This document shows, piece by piece, positions 39,666-48,400 of a stretch of DNA of 64,000 nucleotides. The position numbers and the translations under genes were made by a program. The stretch comes from Komarekiella atlantica HA4396-MV6 (GTDB taxonomy: Bacteria > Cyanobacteriota > Cyanobacteriia > Cyanobacteriales > Nostocaceae): positions 124,001 to 188,000 of the forward strand of contig JAHHHK010000014.1 in assembly GCA_019359395.1 (NCBI GenBank), written 5' to 3'. The stretch's first letter is position 1; every line of letters starts with the position of its first letter. The notes beneath the pieces are model-generated. The model was not told where the DNA came from. It worked only from the letters and a program-made list of their open reading frames with translations, and did not search any database.

Positions 39666-39782
39666 CGCTATCAGAAATCCTGAAGTATGGGCAAAGAAAC
39701 TGCGATCGCAATATTTGATAAACAAAGCTAGCTTTGTTTTAGAGGATTTTTCTGCACCTCATTCTCAGTCTTTCATCTCAAA

Positions 39783-39800
39783 ATGAAATTGGCATGAAAT
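39783..39800. promoter_or_regulatory. CopR-like direct repeat upstream of the adaptor/pump operon
   Basis: ATGAAAT-TGGC-ATGAAAT: two identical heptamers with an 11-base period, one helical turn, as expected for an OmpR-type dimer. It lies about 120 bases upstream of the adaptor start. Two more copies precede the DUF305 and Csp genes. Confidence 0.6.
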
Positions 39801-39879
39801 CGAGAACTGAGAAACTAGCTTTCTTTGACATCTAGAACTCTCAGTTGCGTTGATATTTGCACCCATTTCTAAATAGAAG

Positions 39880-40578
39880 CTACTTGTTATACCAAGCTTT
39901 GCGCCACTGTTTCATTTGGTTAATCTCTGCGTTTTGCGATTTGATAATTTCTTGAGCCAAGTTTTTAATTTCAGGACGCTGAGACTTTTGTAAGGCATCT
40001 TTCGCCATAACTACAGCTGCTTCGTGGTGAGGAATCATTGCGTTGATAAAGCGTAGGTCAAATTCTCCATCAGCTGCACCCAAATCCATGTTCATCATCA
40101 TGGCTTGCATTTGCTCAGGTGACATCTCCATCATGTGACCCATCTTGGCATCATAAGCCATTGGTTTATCTCCCGCTTTGGGATACCAGGCTGTACGCCA
40201 CTGTTTCATCTGCGTAATTTCTTGGTTTTGTGCTTTGATAATTTCGTCTGCTAGCTTTTTGATTTCAGGGCGATTTGATTTTTGCTGTGCTTCCTTGGCC
40301 ATTACTGTTGCTCCCTGATGATGCGGAATCATTGCATCAATAAAGCGTAAATCATAGTTGGCATCGGCTGGGCCTAAATCCATTGACATGCTGTGATTCA
40401 TCATACCGCCACCATGATTCATGGGTTGCTTGTCACTAGTATCGGTGGCGGTGGTAGATGGTGCTTGGCTTTGGTTTTGGGAAGTAGGTGTAGAACAGGC
40501 TGTCAATACACTGCTGGAAAAAGAAGCCGCTACCAAAGCAAATGTCAAAAAGCTGTTTCTCAGAGTCGGGAGTTGCAT
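39880..40578 (-). CDS. DUF305 lipoprotein with two tandem domains (CopM-like)
   Basis: A 232-residue lipoprotein (signal with lipobox LTAC, Cys about 28). Two DUF305 copies follow: about 70-140 and 160-232, each with DLRFI-[DN]-AMIPHH and a closing QMKQWR-x-AWY. The linkers are rich in His and Met (GGGMMNHSMSMD, MGHMMEMSPEQMQAMMMNMD), a pattern for periplasmic Cu binding. Synechocystis CopM, a DUF305 protein encoded beside copRS, is the known parallel. The gene diverges from the cytosolic Csp gene, and two CopR-like boxes lie in the shared promoter region. Confidence 0.88.
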   Translation of the reverse strand: MQLPTLRNSFLTFALVAASFSSSVLTACSTPTSQNQSQAPSTTATDTSDKQPMNHGGGMMNHSMSMDLGPADANYDLRFIDAMIPHHQGATVMAKEAQQKSNRPEIKKLADEIIKAQNQEITQMKQWRTAWYPKAGDKPMAYDAKMGHMMEMSPEQMQAMMMNMDLGAADGEFDLRFINAMIPHHEAAVVMAKDALQKSQRPEIKNLAQEIIKSQNAEINQMKQWRKAWYNK

Positions 40579-40741
40579 AGGGATGATCTCAGATAATTTC
40601 CTAATTCTATTCTGGAGTCTCTAGTTAGCTGGAGAGTCAACCTTTTAAACATTTATCTTTTGCTGAGGTAATAAACTTACCTAGATAACTGGCTGCTCAA
40701 AATGCAACTGCGGCACTCATTACATAGTTTGACAGCCAAAA

Positions 40742-40759
40742 ATGAAATTAGGATGAAAT
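40742..40759. promoter_or_regulatory. CopR-like direct repeat (copy 2)
   Basis: ATGAAAT-TAGG-ATGAAAT in the divergent promoter region between the DUF305 and Csp genes. Same heptamers and 11-base period as the site at 39783. Confidence 0.6.
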
Positions 40760-40803
40760 CAGGGTTGGTGCTACTCGTTGAGATATATAAAATGCATTTA
40801 AAT

Positions 40804-40821
40804 ATGAAATCTGGATGAAAT
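40804..40821. promoter_or_regulatory. CopR-like direct repeat (copy 3)
   Basis: ATGAAAT-CTGG-ATGAAAT, 62 bases (about six helical turns) from copy 2, so both sites may be on the same face of the DNA. It lies about 130 bases before the Csp start. Confidence 0.6.
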
Positions 40822-40952
40822 CCTTATATCCCAGTAGTTAGAAATATTTATTACCTCATTAGTATGACGCTAACCTACCCGCAAATCTTTAAGGTGAGTC
40901 TAAAGGTAATAACGCCTTTACTAAATCCAAAGAATTTTAAGAGGGTGAAGAA

Positions 40953-41321
40953 ATGGCTATACAAGAACTCACCTTGAGCCAAGTAAACCAACAGATGCAG
41001 CAGTGCATTCAAAACTGCTTAGACTGCCATAGTATCTGTTTAAATACCGTGGCTTACTGCTTACAAAAGGGTGGTAATCACACCCAACCTGCTCATATTC
41101 GGTTAATGCTTGATTGCGCTGAAATTTGCAACACAAGTGCTAATTTCATGCTTCGAGCTTCTGACTTACATTCTCGTACTTGCGGCGTTTGTGCTGAACT
41201 GTGTCAACGGTGTGCAGATGAGTGCGCTCGCATGGGTGACGATGCTCAAATGAAAGCCTGCGCTCAGATGTGCCGCCGCTGCGCCGATTCTTGTCGGCAA
41301 ATGGCAATGGCAACTGCATAA
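40953..41321 (+). CDS. Four-helix-bundle copper-storage protein (Csp3-like)
   Basis: A 122-residue protein with 16 Cys in CxxxCxxCxxxC-type runs (QQCIQNCLDCHSIC, LDCAEIC, RTCGVCAELCQRCADEC, KACAQMCRRCADSC), the signature of Csp copper-storage bundles. No signal peptide, so it is cytosolic. It is similar in layout to the protein at 21704 but poorer in Met. GAGGGTGAAG lies just before the ATG as a usable ribosome site. Its promoter shares two CopR-like boxes with the divergent DUF305 gene, so cytosolic storage and periplasmic binding are likely induced together. Confidence 0.9.
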   Translation: MAIQELTLSQVNQQMQQCIQNCLDCHSICLNTVAYCLQKGGNHTQPAHIRLMLDCAEICNTSANFMLRASDLHSRTCGVCAELCQRCADECARMGDDAQMKACAQMCRRCADSCRQMAMATA

Positions 41322-41482
41322 GTCAAAGGCAGAGGGCAGAAGGAATAAGCCATATTTTGCTCAGCTAGGATTGGATGCAACGATCACTGGATCAGACTTT
41401 TGCAAACATACAACTTACTAGCTGAGTAGGGTTATCCCTTTCCCATAACAGTTACCTTTTTTAAAGCGAGTGTAATTTCATC

Positions 41483-42586
41483 TCAAGGTTGGTAGTACTC
41501 TGACAAAACTTGATGGAAGTGAGAAATTCCATATTCAATGTCTGCAAGCTGAAGTACACTATAAGCTTTGGAATGAACACTTGCTTGTAGTGAGCGTACC
41601 ACCCCAAAGTCTTCATTTAGCACCCGCTCAAATTCAGGCCGAAAGTCATCCGGTTTGTAAGGAAATGCTTCCATCTGTGCTTTTGTTTGATAAATAAAAA
41701 CCTCAAACTTAGTTCTTGTAGGAGATAAAGGAGTCAGTCGAAAAACTGAAACTTTGTCTCTTGCAGTATTGACCATCATATTGGGAAAGATAAAGCCCTG
41801 GTATGACTGTCCTTTTGGTTCTCCTGAAAAAGCGGGGTGATCTTTGACAAATTCATCATCTGTGAAGGGAACAAATATTTGATAGTGTCGCCCGGTTGGA
41901 GTGTAAATAATATTCTTAGGATCAAAACACTTTAAACTTTGGGCATGAACAACAGACAAATGATAGCACTCTAGATAATTCTCAATTGGGAACTTCCAGT
42001 TTGCTGGCTCCTCATAAAACCAATGGTCAACTTCCTGAAGTTCCTCCCAGGGGTGCTGATATTGCTCTAGGTAGGCTGAGAATCCGGCCAAATAACTAAC
42101 TAACGATTCCCCTTCTGCTTCTGGGTGGACAAAGATAAAGCCGCCCCATGTCTGGACTCGTCCCGTGGCTAGATGAACAGCCGACTTATCTAAATTGGGA
42201 AAACACTCAGCGCGAGGTAAACCTTTGAGATTACCTTGCCAATCGAAGTTCCAACCATGATACGGACAACGCACTCGTTGACAATGACCCTGCCCTTGCA
42301 ATATGCGTGCTCCCCGATGTGGGCAAACATTGTGCATAGCTCGCAATTCGCCATTTTTAGTCCGAATCACGAACATGGGTTGATCACCAACTTGGCAAGT
42401 TAGATAATTTCCAGGAGCAGGTAGATCGGATTCACGTCCTACAAACTGCCAGGTATTACGCCAGATAGTTTGCTGCTCCTTAGCAAAAATTTGCTCATTA
42501 AAGTAGTAATTACCAGGTAGGCCAAATTTCGGTTTATTACTATTAGCAGCTTCATCTACAAATGAAAGATGGGTCAAGATATTCAT
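41483..42586 (-). CDS. Rieske non-haem iron oxygenase, alpha-subunit type
   Basis: A 367-residue protein. The Rieske [2Fe-2S] site is CPHRGARILQGQGHCQRVRC followed by PYHGW (Cys-x-His and Cys-x2-His; about residues 88-112). The catalytic domain (SRPBCC-like) has the mononuclear iron ligands in NYLECYHLSVVH (about 205-216) and a later Asp near DFGVVRSLQ. Members hydroxylate, demethylate or cleave aromatic and other small molecules using electrons from a reductase not encoded here. It follows the DUF3865 gene by 28 bases and is probably in one operon with it. The substrate is unknown. Confidence 0.9.
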   Translation of the reverse strand: MNILTHLSFVDEAANSNKPKFGLPGNYYFNEQIFAKEQQTIWRNTWQFVGRESDLPAPGNYLTCQVGDQPMFVIRTKNGELRAMHNVCPHRGARILQGQGHCQRVRCPYHGWNFDWQGNLKGLPRAECFPNLDKSAVHLATGRVQTWGGFIFVHPEAEGESLVSYLAGFSAYLEQYQHPWEELQEVDHWFYEEPANWKFPIENYLECYHLSVVHAQSLKCFDPKNIIYTPTGRHYQIFVPFTDDEFVKDHPAFSGEPKGQSYQGFIFPNMMVNTARDKVSVFRLTPLSPTRTKFEVFIYQTKAQMEAFPYKPDDFRPEFERVLNEDFGVVRSLQASVHSKAYSVLQLADIEYGISHFHQVLSEYYQP

Positions 42587-42614
42587 AGTTTTAATTTCTG
42601 TTTCACCAGTACTG

Positions 42615-43337
42615 CTAAGCGATCGCTGTGCTAAGAGTAACCAGGGATGAGATGGCCTCTTGGGCTAATTCCTGCCACCAGTCCTCCATCGTATCTAGCA
42701 TTGCCCGAAACCCTGCTGCAAACTCTCCAAATTGTTCGGGTTGTATGTATGCTGCCACAGCCGTTCTTAAGCCTGCTTCATGTTCAATTTCCCACTCATT
42801 TAAATGCTTGCTGAAGAAATATGCCAAACCTTGAGGCATTGATCCTTCCAGCAACCACTCTATAAGTTGCACGATCAGAGTTAATTCGGGAATTGAGGTT
42901 GCTTCGATCGCATAGGTTGCTCCAAGTACATAGGGTAGTTGTTGAGTAAATATCGATTGCACAGTTGTCAGCAGTTTGGATGTAGCAACTAACGGTATTG
43001 TGTTCTTCACAGAAACACCCAACCCCTCTTCCAACCCTTGGGCTAAAAGCATATAGTGAGAAACTCCTTGAGTAGTGCTACCCATCTCTTCAGCTATGTT
43101 TTCTTGGAGTTCCTGGGCAACTCCGTTCCATCCTCTTGCCAGCGCTTTCTGTCTAGCTAACTCTGTGAAATACACCAACTCCTTTGGAAAAATGGAATAT
43201 TGTTGCATGACATAAGCAATCTGAGTAAAACTTGTCTCATTAAGTATTTGTATAACAGGATTTTCTATACTGCTAAATGCCACATAATCTTGAACGAGTA
43301 GTTGATTAAGCTGCTTGGTTAATTGATTAAAATCCAT
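42615..43337 (-). CDS. DUF3865/CADD-like haem-oxygenase-fold diiron protein
   Basis: A 240-residue all-helical protein. The patterns QENIAEEMGS, GVSHYMLL, ATYAIEATSIPEL and HLNEWEIEHEAGL provide Glu, His, Glu and His/Glu/Asp at the helix spacing of haem-oxygenase-like diiron oxidases (CADD, UndA, SznF-type). DUF3865 is, from memory, a mainly cyanobacterial family with a structural-genomics structure from Nostoc and no assigned reaction. It precedes the Rieske oxygenase gene by 28 bases, so the two metal-dependent oxygenases likely act in one pathway. CADD-like self-modifying synthesis of p-aminobenzoate is one precedent, but nothing here shows it. Confidence 0.8.
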   Translation of the reverse strand: MDFNQLTKQLNQLLVQDYVAFSSIENPVIQILNETSFTQIAYVMQQYSIFPKELVYFTELARQKALARGWNGVAQELQENIAEEMGSTTQGVSHYMLLAQGLEEGLGVSVKNTIPLVATSKLLTTVQSIFTQQLPYVLGATYAIEATSIPELTLIVQLIEWLLEGSMPQGLAYFFSKHLNEWEIEHEAGLRTAVAAYIQPEQFGEFAAGFRAMLDTMEDWWQELAQEAISSLVTLSTAIA

Positions 43338-43787
43338 CGAAATTTGAGTCCTTTATACAAATATGTCGAATGCCAATCTAGCTTTGAAATTTGCCAGTAA
43401 TTAATATATACTTGACATTTTTCATGACCAGAATAGCTTCCATAACTTGATAAATCTTGAGTAAAGGTACTGAAAGCAACTAAATAATCAAAATGATTAA
43501 AAGTAGTATTTTTACTATATAAAATTATCAAATAAGCACTATTTAAGCGATTTATTTTTTATTAATTACAAACGTTAACTGATTTAGATTCAAAATGACG
43601 CAACACTGATATAAATGCCATTTTGCACGCTCAAGTTCTATAGCAATCAGTTGATGGTTTGCAAACAGAGATATTACTTATTCACTATTACCTTCTTAAT
43701 TAAACAAAAACTTATTTTGATAGTCTGAAGTTGCTGATGGGTAATCTAGGTTAAGCAAAGATCTGCTCAAACCAAGATTTACCACTT
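43338..43787. other. Gene-free spacer between divergent genes
   Basis: About 450 AT-rich bases separating the DUF3865 gene (minus) from the Cache kinase gene (plus). It should hold both promoters. No repeat, hairpin or clear operator was seen. Confidence 0.6.
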
Positions 43788-46001
43788 ATGAAGATATATC
43801 CATCTAGAAAAGTCCGTGGATTTTCATTACAGCTGGTTCTGATATTTCCCTTCGTGCTGCAAGTTTTTGGCATCGTGGGACTGGTCGGATATATGTCGTT
43901 TAAAAATGGCGAGAAAGCGGTGAACGATCTAGCGGATCAGTTGATGGAGCGAACTAGCAGTGAGGTAAATCAACATTTGGATGCTTACTTGTCGATTCCC
44001 CATAAAGTCATCCAGATCAATGCTAATGCAATTCGTATGGGATTGTTAAATGTGCGCGATCGCCTCAAAGTTGGCAAGTACTTCTGGCACGTCATGCAAG
44101 CCTATGACCTAACTTATATCAGCTTGAACTTAGCAAATGGAGAAGGAACTGGAGCCGCCCGTTATGATGGCAAGACAGTGACAATCGATGATAATGTGAT
44201 CAAAACGCCAAGCCTGCCAAAAAATACGAAAACTTACTTGACAGACAACGATGGCAACCCAACCCAAGTGATGACGACCAGTACTTGGGATACCCTCAAT
44301 GAACCTGCGTATACTGAACCTGTCAAAGCCGGGAAACCAATTTGGGTGCGGATTTACACCTACTATGACCCCGCCTATCCTCCCTATATTGTGGCATCGG
44401 CAGGTCGTCCGGTTTATGATGCTAGCAAAAAACTGATTGGTGTAGTGGGGGCTGAAATCCATCTGTTGAAACTCAGCGAATTTTTACAAAAATTAAATGT
44501 CAGCCGCTTCGGACAAGTATTCATTATTGAGCGCGATGGGATGTTAGTTGCCAATTCTGCTCAAGAAAAGCCTTTTACTGTAGTCAATAACGAAATTAAG
44601 CGCCTCAAAGCGATCAACAGTCCAAATCCGGTAGTGCAAGGCATTGCCAAGCAGCTTCAGCAACGCATTCCAGATTTCCAGTCCATTGCCAATACCCAAA
44701 AGCTGAAAGTTAATGTTCAAGGAGAAAATTTATATACGCATATTGTGCCTTGGCGTGACCAATATGGTTTGGACTGGTTAGTAGTGGTCGGTATTCCAGA
44801 AAAAACTTACATGGCACAAATCCATGCCAGCACCCAAATTAGCATCCTGCTTTGTTTTGGGGCATTGATAGTAGCAACGGCGATTGGTATATTTACCTCG
44901 CGCTGGATTGCACATCCTATCTTGCGCTTGAATCAAACCACCCAAGCAATAGCATTCGGTGATTTACAACAGACACTCCAAAAAAGCAATATCCATGAAC
45001 TCAACACCCTAACCCACTCTTTTAATCACATGGCAGGACAATTGCGGGAATCCTTTATCGCTTTAGAAAACAGTAATGCAGAATTAGAAGAACGAGTCGA
45101 AGAACGGACTGTTGAACTCAAAACAGCCTTGAGCGAGTTGCAGCGTACCCAAGCACAAGTTATTCAAGGTGAAAAAATGTCTAGCCTGGGTCAATTGGTA
45201 GCAGGTATCGCCCATGAAATCAATAACCCAGTCAACTTCATTCACGGAAATATTACTTATCTGGACGAATACACTCAAAATTTGTTGGAGATGATTTATC
45301 TATACCAAAAACGCCATTCTAGCCATGACCCAGAAATTCAAGCATTAGCAGAGAAAATTGAGCTAGAATTTCTCATCGAAGATTTACAGAAGATGCTGTC
45401 TTCAATGAAAATGGGGACTGAGAGGATTCGTAATATTGTGCTGTCATTGCGAAACTTTTCGCGCATGGATGAAGCGGAATTTAAGGTAGTTGATATTCAT
45501 GAAGGTATCGAAAGCACGCTGTTGATTCTGCAACACCGCCTCAAAGATAAACCAGACCGTTCAGCAATTGAAGTGATTCGAGATTACGGCAACTTGCCTG
45601 AAGTGGAATGCTATCCTGGTCAACTCAATCAAGTATTGATGAACATCCTCGTAAATGCAATAGATGCTATTGATGAGGTATATATCAAGCACACCTATCA
45701 ACAAATACAGGAAAATCCCGGTCAGATTAATATTCGTACATCCGTAATTGATTCACTGTGGGTGGAAATTGCGATCGCTGATAACGCACAAGGAATTCCA
45801 GAATCGGTTCAAAATCGGATTTTTGATCCATTTTTCACTACTAAACCTGTAGGCAAAGGAACAGGTATGGGTATGGCAATCAGCTACCAAATTATTACGG
45901 AGAAGCATAGTGGGAAATTGCAATGTTTTTCTACTCTTGGCCAAGGCACTAAATTCATAATTCAAGTGCCTATCCGACAAAAAGCTCCTCAAGCTGTCTA
46001 A
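43788..46001 (+). CDS. Cache-domain sensor histidine kinase
   Basis: A 737-residue membrane kinase. First helix about 15-37; extracytoplasmic dCache sensor about 45-345 ([34 protein letters not shown]); second helix about 352-372; HAMP about 375-428; coiled coil; HisKA with His in VAGIAHEINNPVNFIHGN; ATPase with LVNAIDAIDE, DNAQGIPE and GKGTGMGMAIS. There is no receiver. The N-terminal half resembles the hybrid kinase at 23498 and the C-terminal half resembles the REC-kinase at 22160, so the three are relatives. No response regulator gene is adjacent. G1 has QG in place of the usual G-x-G first Gly (DNAQGI). Confidence 0.92.
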   Translation: MKIYPSRKVRGFSLQLVLIFPFVLQVFGIVGLVGYMSFKNGEKAVNDLADQLMERTSSEVNQHLDAYLSIPHKVIQINANAIRMGLLNVRDRLKVGKYFWHVMQAYDLTYISLNLANGEGTGAARYDGKTVTIDDNVIKTPSLPKNTKTYLTDNDGNPTQVMTTSTWDTLNEPAYTEPVKAGKPIWVRIYTYYDPAYPPYIVASAGRPVYDASKKLIGVVGAEIHLLKLSEFLQKLNVSRFGQVFIIERDGMLVANSAQEKPFTVVNNEIKRLKAINSPNPVVQGIAKQLQQRIPDFQSIANTQKLKVNVQGENLYTHIVPWRDQYGLDWLVVVGIPEKTYMAQIHASTQISILLCFGALIVATAIGIFTSRWIAHPILRLNQTTQAIAFGDLQQTLQKSNIHELNTLTHSFNHMAGQLRESFIALENSNAELEERVEERTVELKTALSELQRTQAQVIQGEKMSSLGQLVAGIAHEINNPVNFIHGNITYLDEYTQNLLEMIYLYQKRHSSHDPEIQALAEKIELEFLIEDLQKMLSSMKMGTERIRNIVLSLRNFSRMDEAEFKVVDIHEGIESTLLILQHRLKDKPDRSAIEVIRDYGNLPEVECYPGQLNQVLMNILVNAIDAIDEVYIKHTYQQIQENPGQINIRTSVIDSLWVEIAIADNAQGIPESVQNRIFDPFFTTKPVGKGTGMGMAISYQIITEKHSGKLQCFSTLGQGTKFIIQVPIRQKAPQAV

Positions 46002-46205
46002 CAGATATTTATCTTGTTAATTGACGAGCATTATTATATGTATATTTTATTAATTACGTAATATCGGTTTTAGCTGATCACTAGAAGTATTTTTGTAATC
46101 TCAGTCTTTTGATTCTGCAAGGACAGCAAAGTCTTCAATACATTTGCTTTTTTTGCTACCCCGTAGAGCGGTAAAGTGAAGTTGCAGGATTTACCGGAGG
46201 TAGCA

Positions 46206-46568
46206 ATGGCGCGTAAACGCTTGGTTATCGAGATGGGGATGGGGATAGACCAGCATGGACAAGACCCGACAGTAGCAGCGGCTAGGGCGGTACGTAATGC
46301 GATCGCTCACAATGCTTTACCCGGTGTTTGGGAAGTCGCTGGTTTGAGCGATCCTAATCAAATGATTGTCGAAGTTCAAGTCGCAGTACCCTATCCAGAA
46401 CAGGTACGAGAAGCGGAGGTACTAGCTGTACTACCTTTTGGTCGTAAAACGCTCACCGTAGAATCTGGGGGGATGGTAGTTCAAGGGCGAGCAATTCCCG
46501 AACTCAACGATAAAAATGACGAAATGTTGATCGCGATCGCTGCTGTTACAGTTCTAATCGAAAATTAG
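46206..46568 (+). CDS. Lin0512-family protein
   Basis: A 120-residue protein. The start at 46206 is chosen because GGAGG stands six bases ahead and it gives the family start MARKRLVIEMGMGIDQHGQD; an upstream GTG/TTG-type frame extension to 46176 is unlikely. The sequence continues TVAAARAVRNAIAHNALPGV and VQVAVPYPEQVREAEVLAVLPFG. The family is small, cytosolic and of unknown function, with a conserved G-x-G-x-D near the start. It is monocistronic. Confidence 0.85.
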   Translation: MARKRLVIEMGMGIDQHGQDPTVAAARAVRNAIAHNALPGVWEVAGLSDPNQMIVEVQVAVPYPEQVREAEVLAVLPFGRKTLTVESGGMVVQGRAIPELNDKNDEMLIAIAAVTVLIEN

Positions 46569-47333
46569 TAGCTATCGCTAGTGCAAGAAAGCAAAAAGAA
46601 TATTACTTATAAAATAAATCTTAATTTTGTAGTGGCATGGCAAGGCTAAAATGTTGCAATAAATTTTCTTGTAGTGTGGGATGGGCGTCATTGGTAATAT
46701 TTCCTATGCCCCATCCTCCATGCCAAGAATGGGTGGAGTTTTTTATTAGGTGGGCAAACAAACCACTTTTGTATTCTCAATTAAGTAAATACACTGTATG
46801 TCCTTGTTCGGTTTATTGTTGCTACCTACATTAGCAACATTAGCGATCGCAGTGATATACGCTTGCGCTAACCCACCTTAACCTTTTGGTAAACTCCTAT
46901 GCGCGTTTGCTAGGGGATATGGTTATTGCCGTACATTATTAGCTATTTATGACTTGTTTTTATAGATACACTAATCTTAACTTCCTAGTCAGCTTAACGC
47001 AGACCTAAATTAGTTTTACTCATTAAAATAGCTCTTTGTTAAGACAAAAAATTGAGTTAATCAATGAAATCTTAGCATAATTGTTTGTATTTACCCTAAA
47101 ACTTGAGGATAGCTATACCAAAGCATCCCTCACACTCCTTTGCAACCAAAAACCTATATACTAGATTTGACTTTGATAAATCTGAAACTTTTGTTAATTG
47201 TGATACCAAAACCTATTAATTTTTAGAAGATGTTCTAGTGTATCTATAGTTTTTAAGGTTTAGTAAAAACTATATCCAGTATCATCAATAAACTGCATTA
47301 ATGTGGTGCAAAAATCAAGCGGGGAGTGAAACC
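46569..47333. other. Gene-free spacer
   Basis: About 760 bases with no credible gene. 46660-46760 contains two related phrases (gtgtgggatgggcgtcattg and gccccatcctccatgcc) that could pair loosely. The remainder is AT-rich. The promoter of the hopanoid genes is expected at the right end. Confidence 0.55.
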
Positions 47334-48161
47334 ATGGATTTACGTAGAGATGCATTGCAAATCCTCAGAGAAACTAGTCGAACTTTTTATATCCCAATTA
47401 GTCTTTTACCAACAGGATTACAAGAAGCAGTTGCATCAGCATATTTGTGTATGCGTGCCATTGATGAAATTGAAGACCATCCAGAACTGGATAATCTTAC
47501 TAAAGCAAAGCTGTTACGAACAATTAGCTTAACATTACAGGCGGGGGTTGATGGCTTCGCAGTAGATGCTTTCTCGGCAGGATTTAGTGAACACGAGAAT
47601 ACTTTAGCAGAAGTTACCGTTGGTATTAGAGAATGGTCGCTACTAGCACCTGAGACTATTGCACCCCGGATTTGGGATGCCACTGCTGCAATGGCAGATA
47701 GAATGGCTTCCTGGGCAGAAAGAAACTGGAAAATTGATACAGAGTCAGATCTAGATCGTTATACATTTGGGGTTGCAGGTGCGGTGGGCTTGTTACTCTC
47801 TGATTTATGGACTTGGTACGATGGAACACAAACCAACCGGACTCAGGCAATTGGGTTTGGTCGAGGCTTACAAGCAGTTAACATCCTGCGTAACCATACT
47901 GAAGACTTAAAGCGTGGGGTAGACTTCTTCCCCGAAGGTTGGAATGCAGCAAAGATGCAAGAGTATGCGCGGCGCAATTTAGCACTAGCAGAAGCTTACA
48001 CAAACTCTCTTCCTAGTGGGCCAGCTTTAGACTTTTGTCAAATTCCCTTCACTTTAGCTTATGGCACCCTTGATGCCCTAGCTAATGGTAAAGAAAAACT
48101 CAGCCGTAGTGATGTTTTTGCACTCATCGAACAATTAGATGTGAATATGAAAGCTAGCTAG
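47334..48161 (+). CDS. Squalene/phytoene synthase family protein (hopanoid cluster)
   Basis: A 275-residue prenyl-transferase-fold enzyme. The start at 47334 has GGGGAG eight bases upstream; a frame extension to 47301 is unsupported. The first Asp-rich motif is MRAIDEIEDHPEL (Asp-x3-Asp); the second is NILRNHTEDLKRGVDFFPEG, where the usual first Asp is Asn (NHTED). The enzyme should condense two farnesyl diphosphates or use a related substrate, and its place before hpnJ and hpnK suggests hopanoid precursor supply. The Asn change may alter metal binding, so the exact reaction (squalene, presqualene or other) is uncertain. Confidence 0.8.
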   Translation: MDLRRDALQILRETSRTFYIPISLLPTGLQEAVASAYLCMRAIDEIEDHPELDNLTKAKLLRTISLTLQAGVDGFAVDAFSAGFSEHENTLAEVTVGIREWSLLAPETIAPRIWDATAAMADRMASWAERNWKIDTESDLDRYTFGVAGAVGLLLSDLWTWYDGTQTNRTQAIGFGRGLQAVNILRNHTEDLKRGVDFFPEGWNAAKMQEYARRNLALAEAYTNSLPSGPALDFCQIPFTLAYGTLDALANGKEKLSRSDVFALIEQLDVNMKAS

Positions 48162-48385
48162 GGAGTGGAGGGAATGGGGAATCGGGAGCAGAGGGGCAGC
48201 ACTTCTCTACTTGGAGGCTGCGCCTTAAGCGTAGCTATGCCGCAAGCTTTACGGCTTCTCTACGCGAACGCTCAGTGTCCGAGGGGCAGGGGGCAGGGGG
48301 CAGGGGGCAGGGGGAAAAGAAAGATAAAGGGAATAAATACTAACTCTTGACAAATGAGCAATGAGCAATGACAAATGACAATTAA
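48162..48385. repeat. Repeat-filled spacer with heptamer runs
   Basis: 48205-48275 carries blocks seen in other spacers (cttaagcgtagctatgccgc, aagctttacggcttctctac). 48276-48318 is a run of the heptamer CAGGGGG (at least four). 48353-48385 is a run of ATGAGCA/ATGACAA heptamers. This is the short-tandem-repeat class known from heterocystous cyanobacteria. Confidence 0.8.
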
Positions 48386-48400
48386 AGGAGAGATACTTCA

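Noticed and set aside
46637-46834. 65-codon frame in the spacer after the Lin0512 gene
   Set aside because: Composition (many Cys, Trp, Pro), no ribosome site and no relatives; treated as chance.
48276-48318. G-rich heptamers as a possible regulatory G-quadruplex
   Set aside because: The run matches the common CAGGGGG tandem-repeat class seen again at 52730; no specific regulatory evidence.
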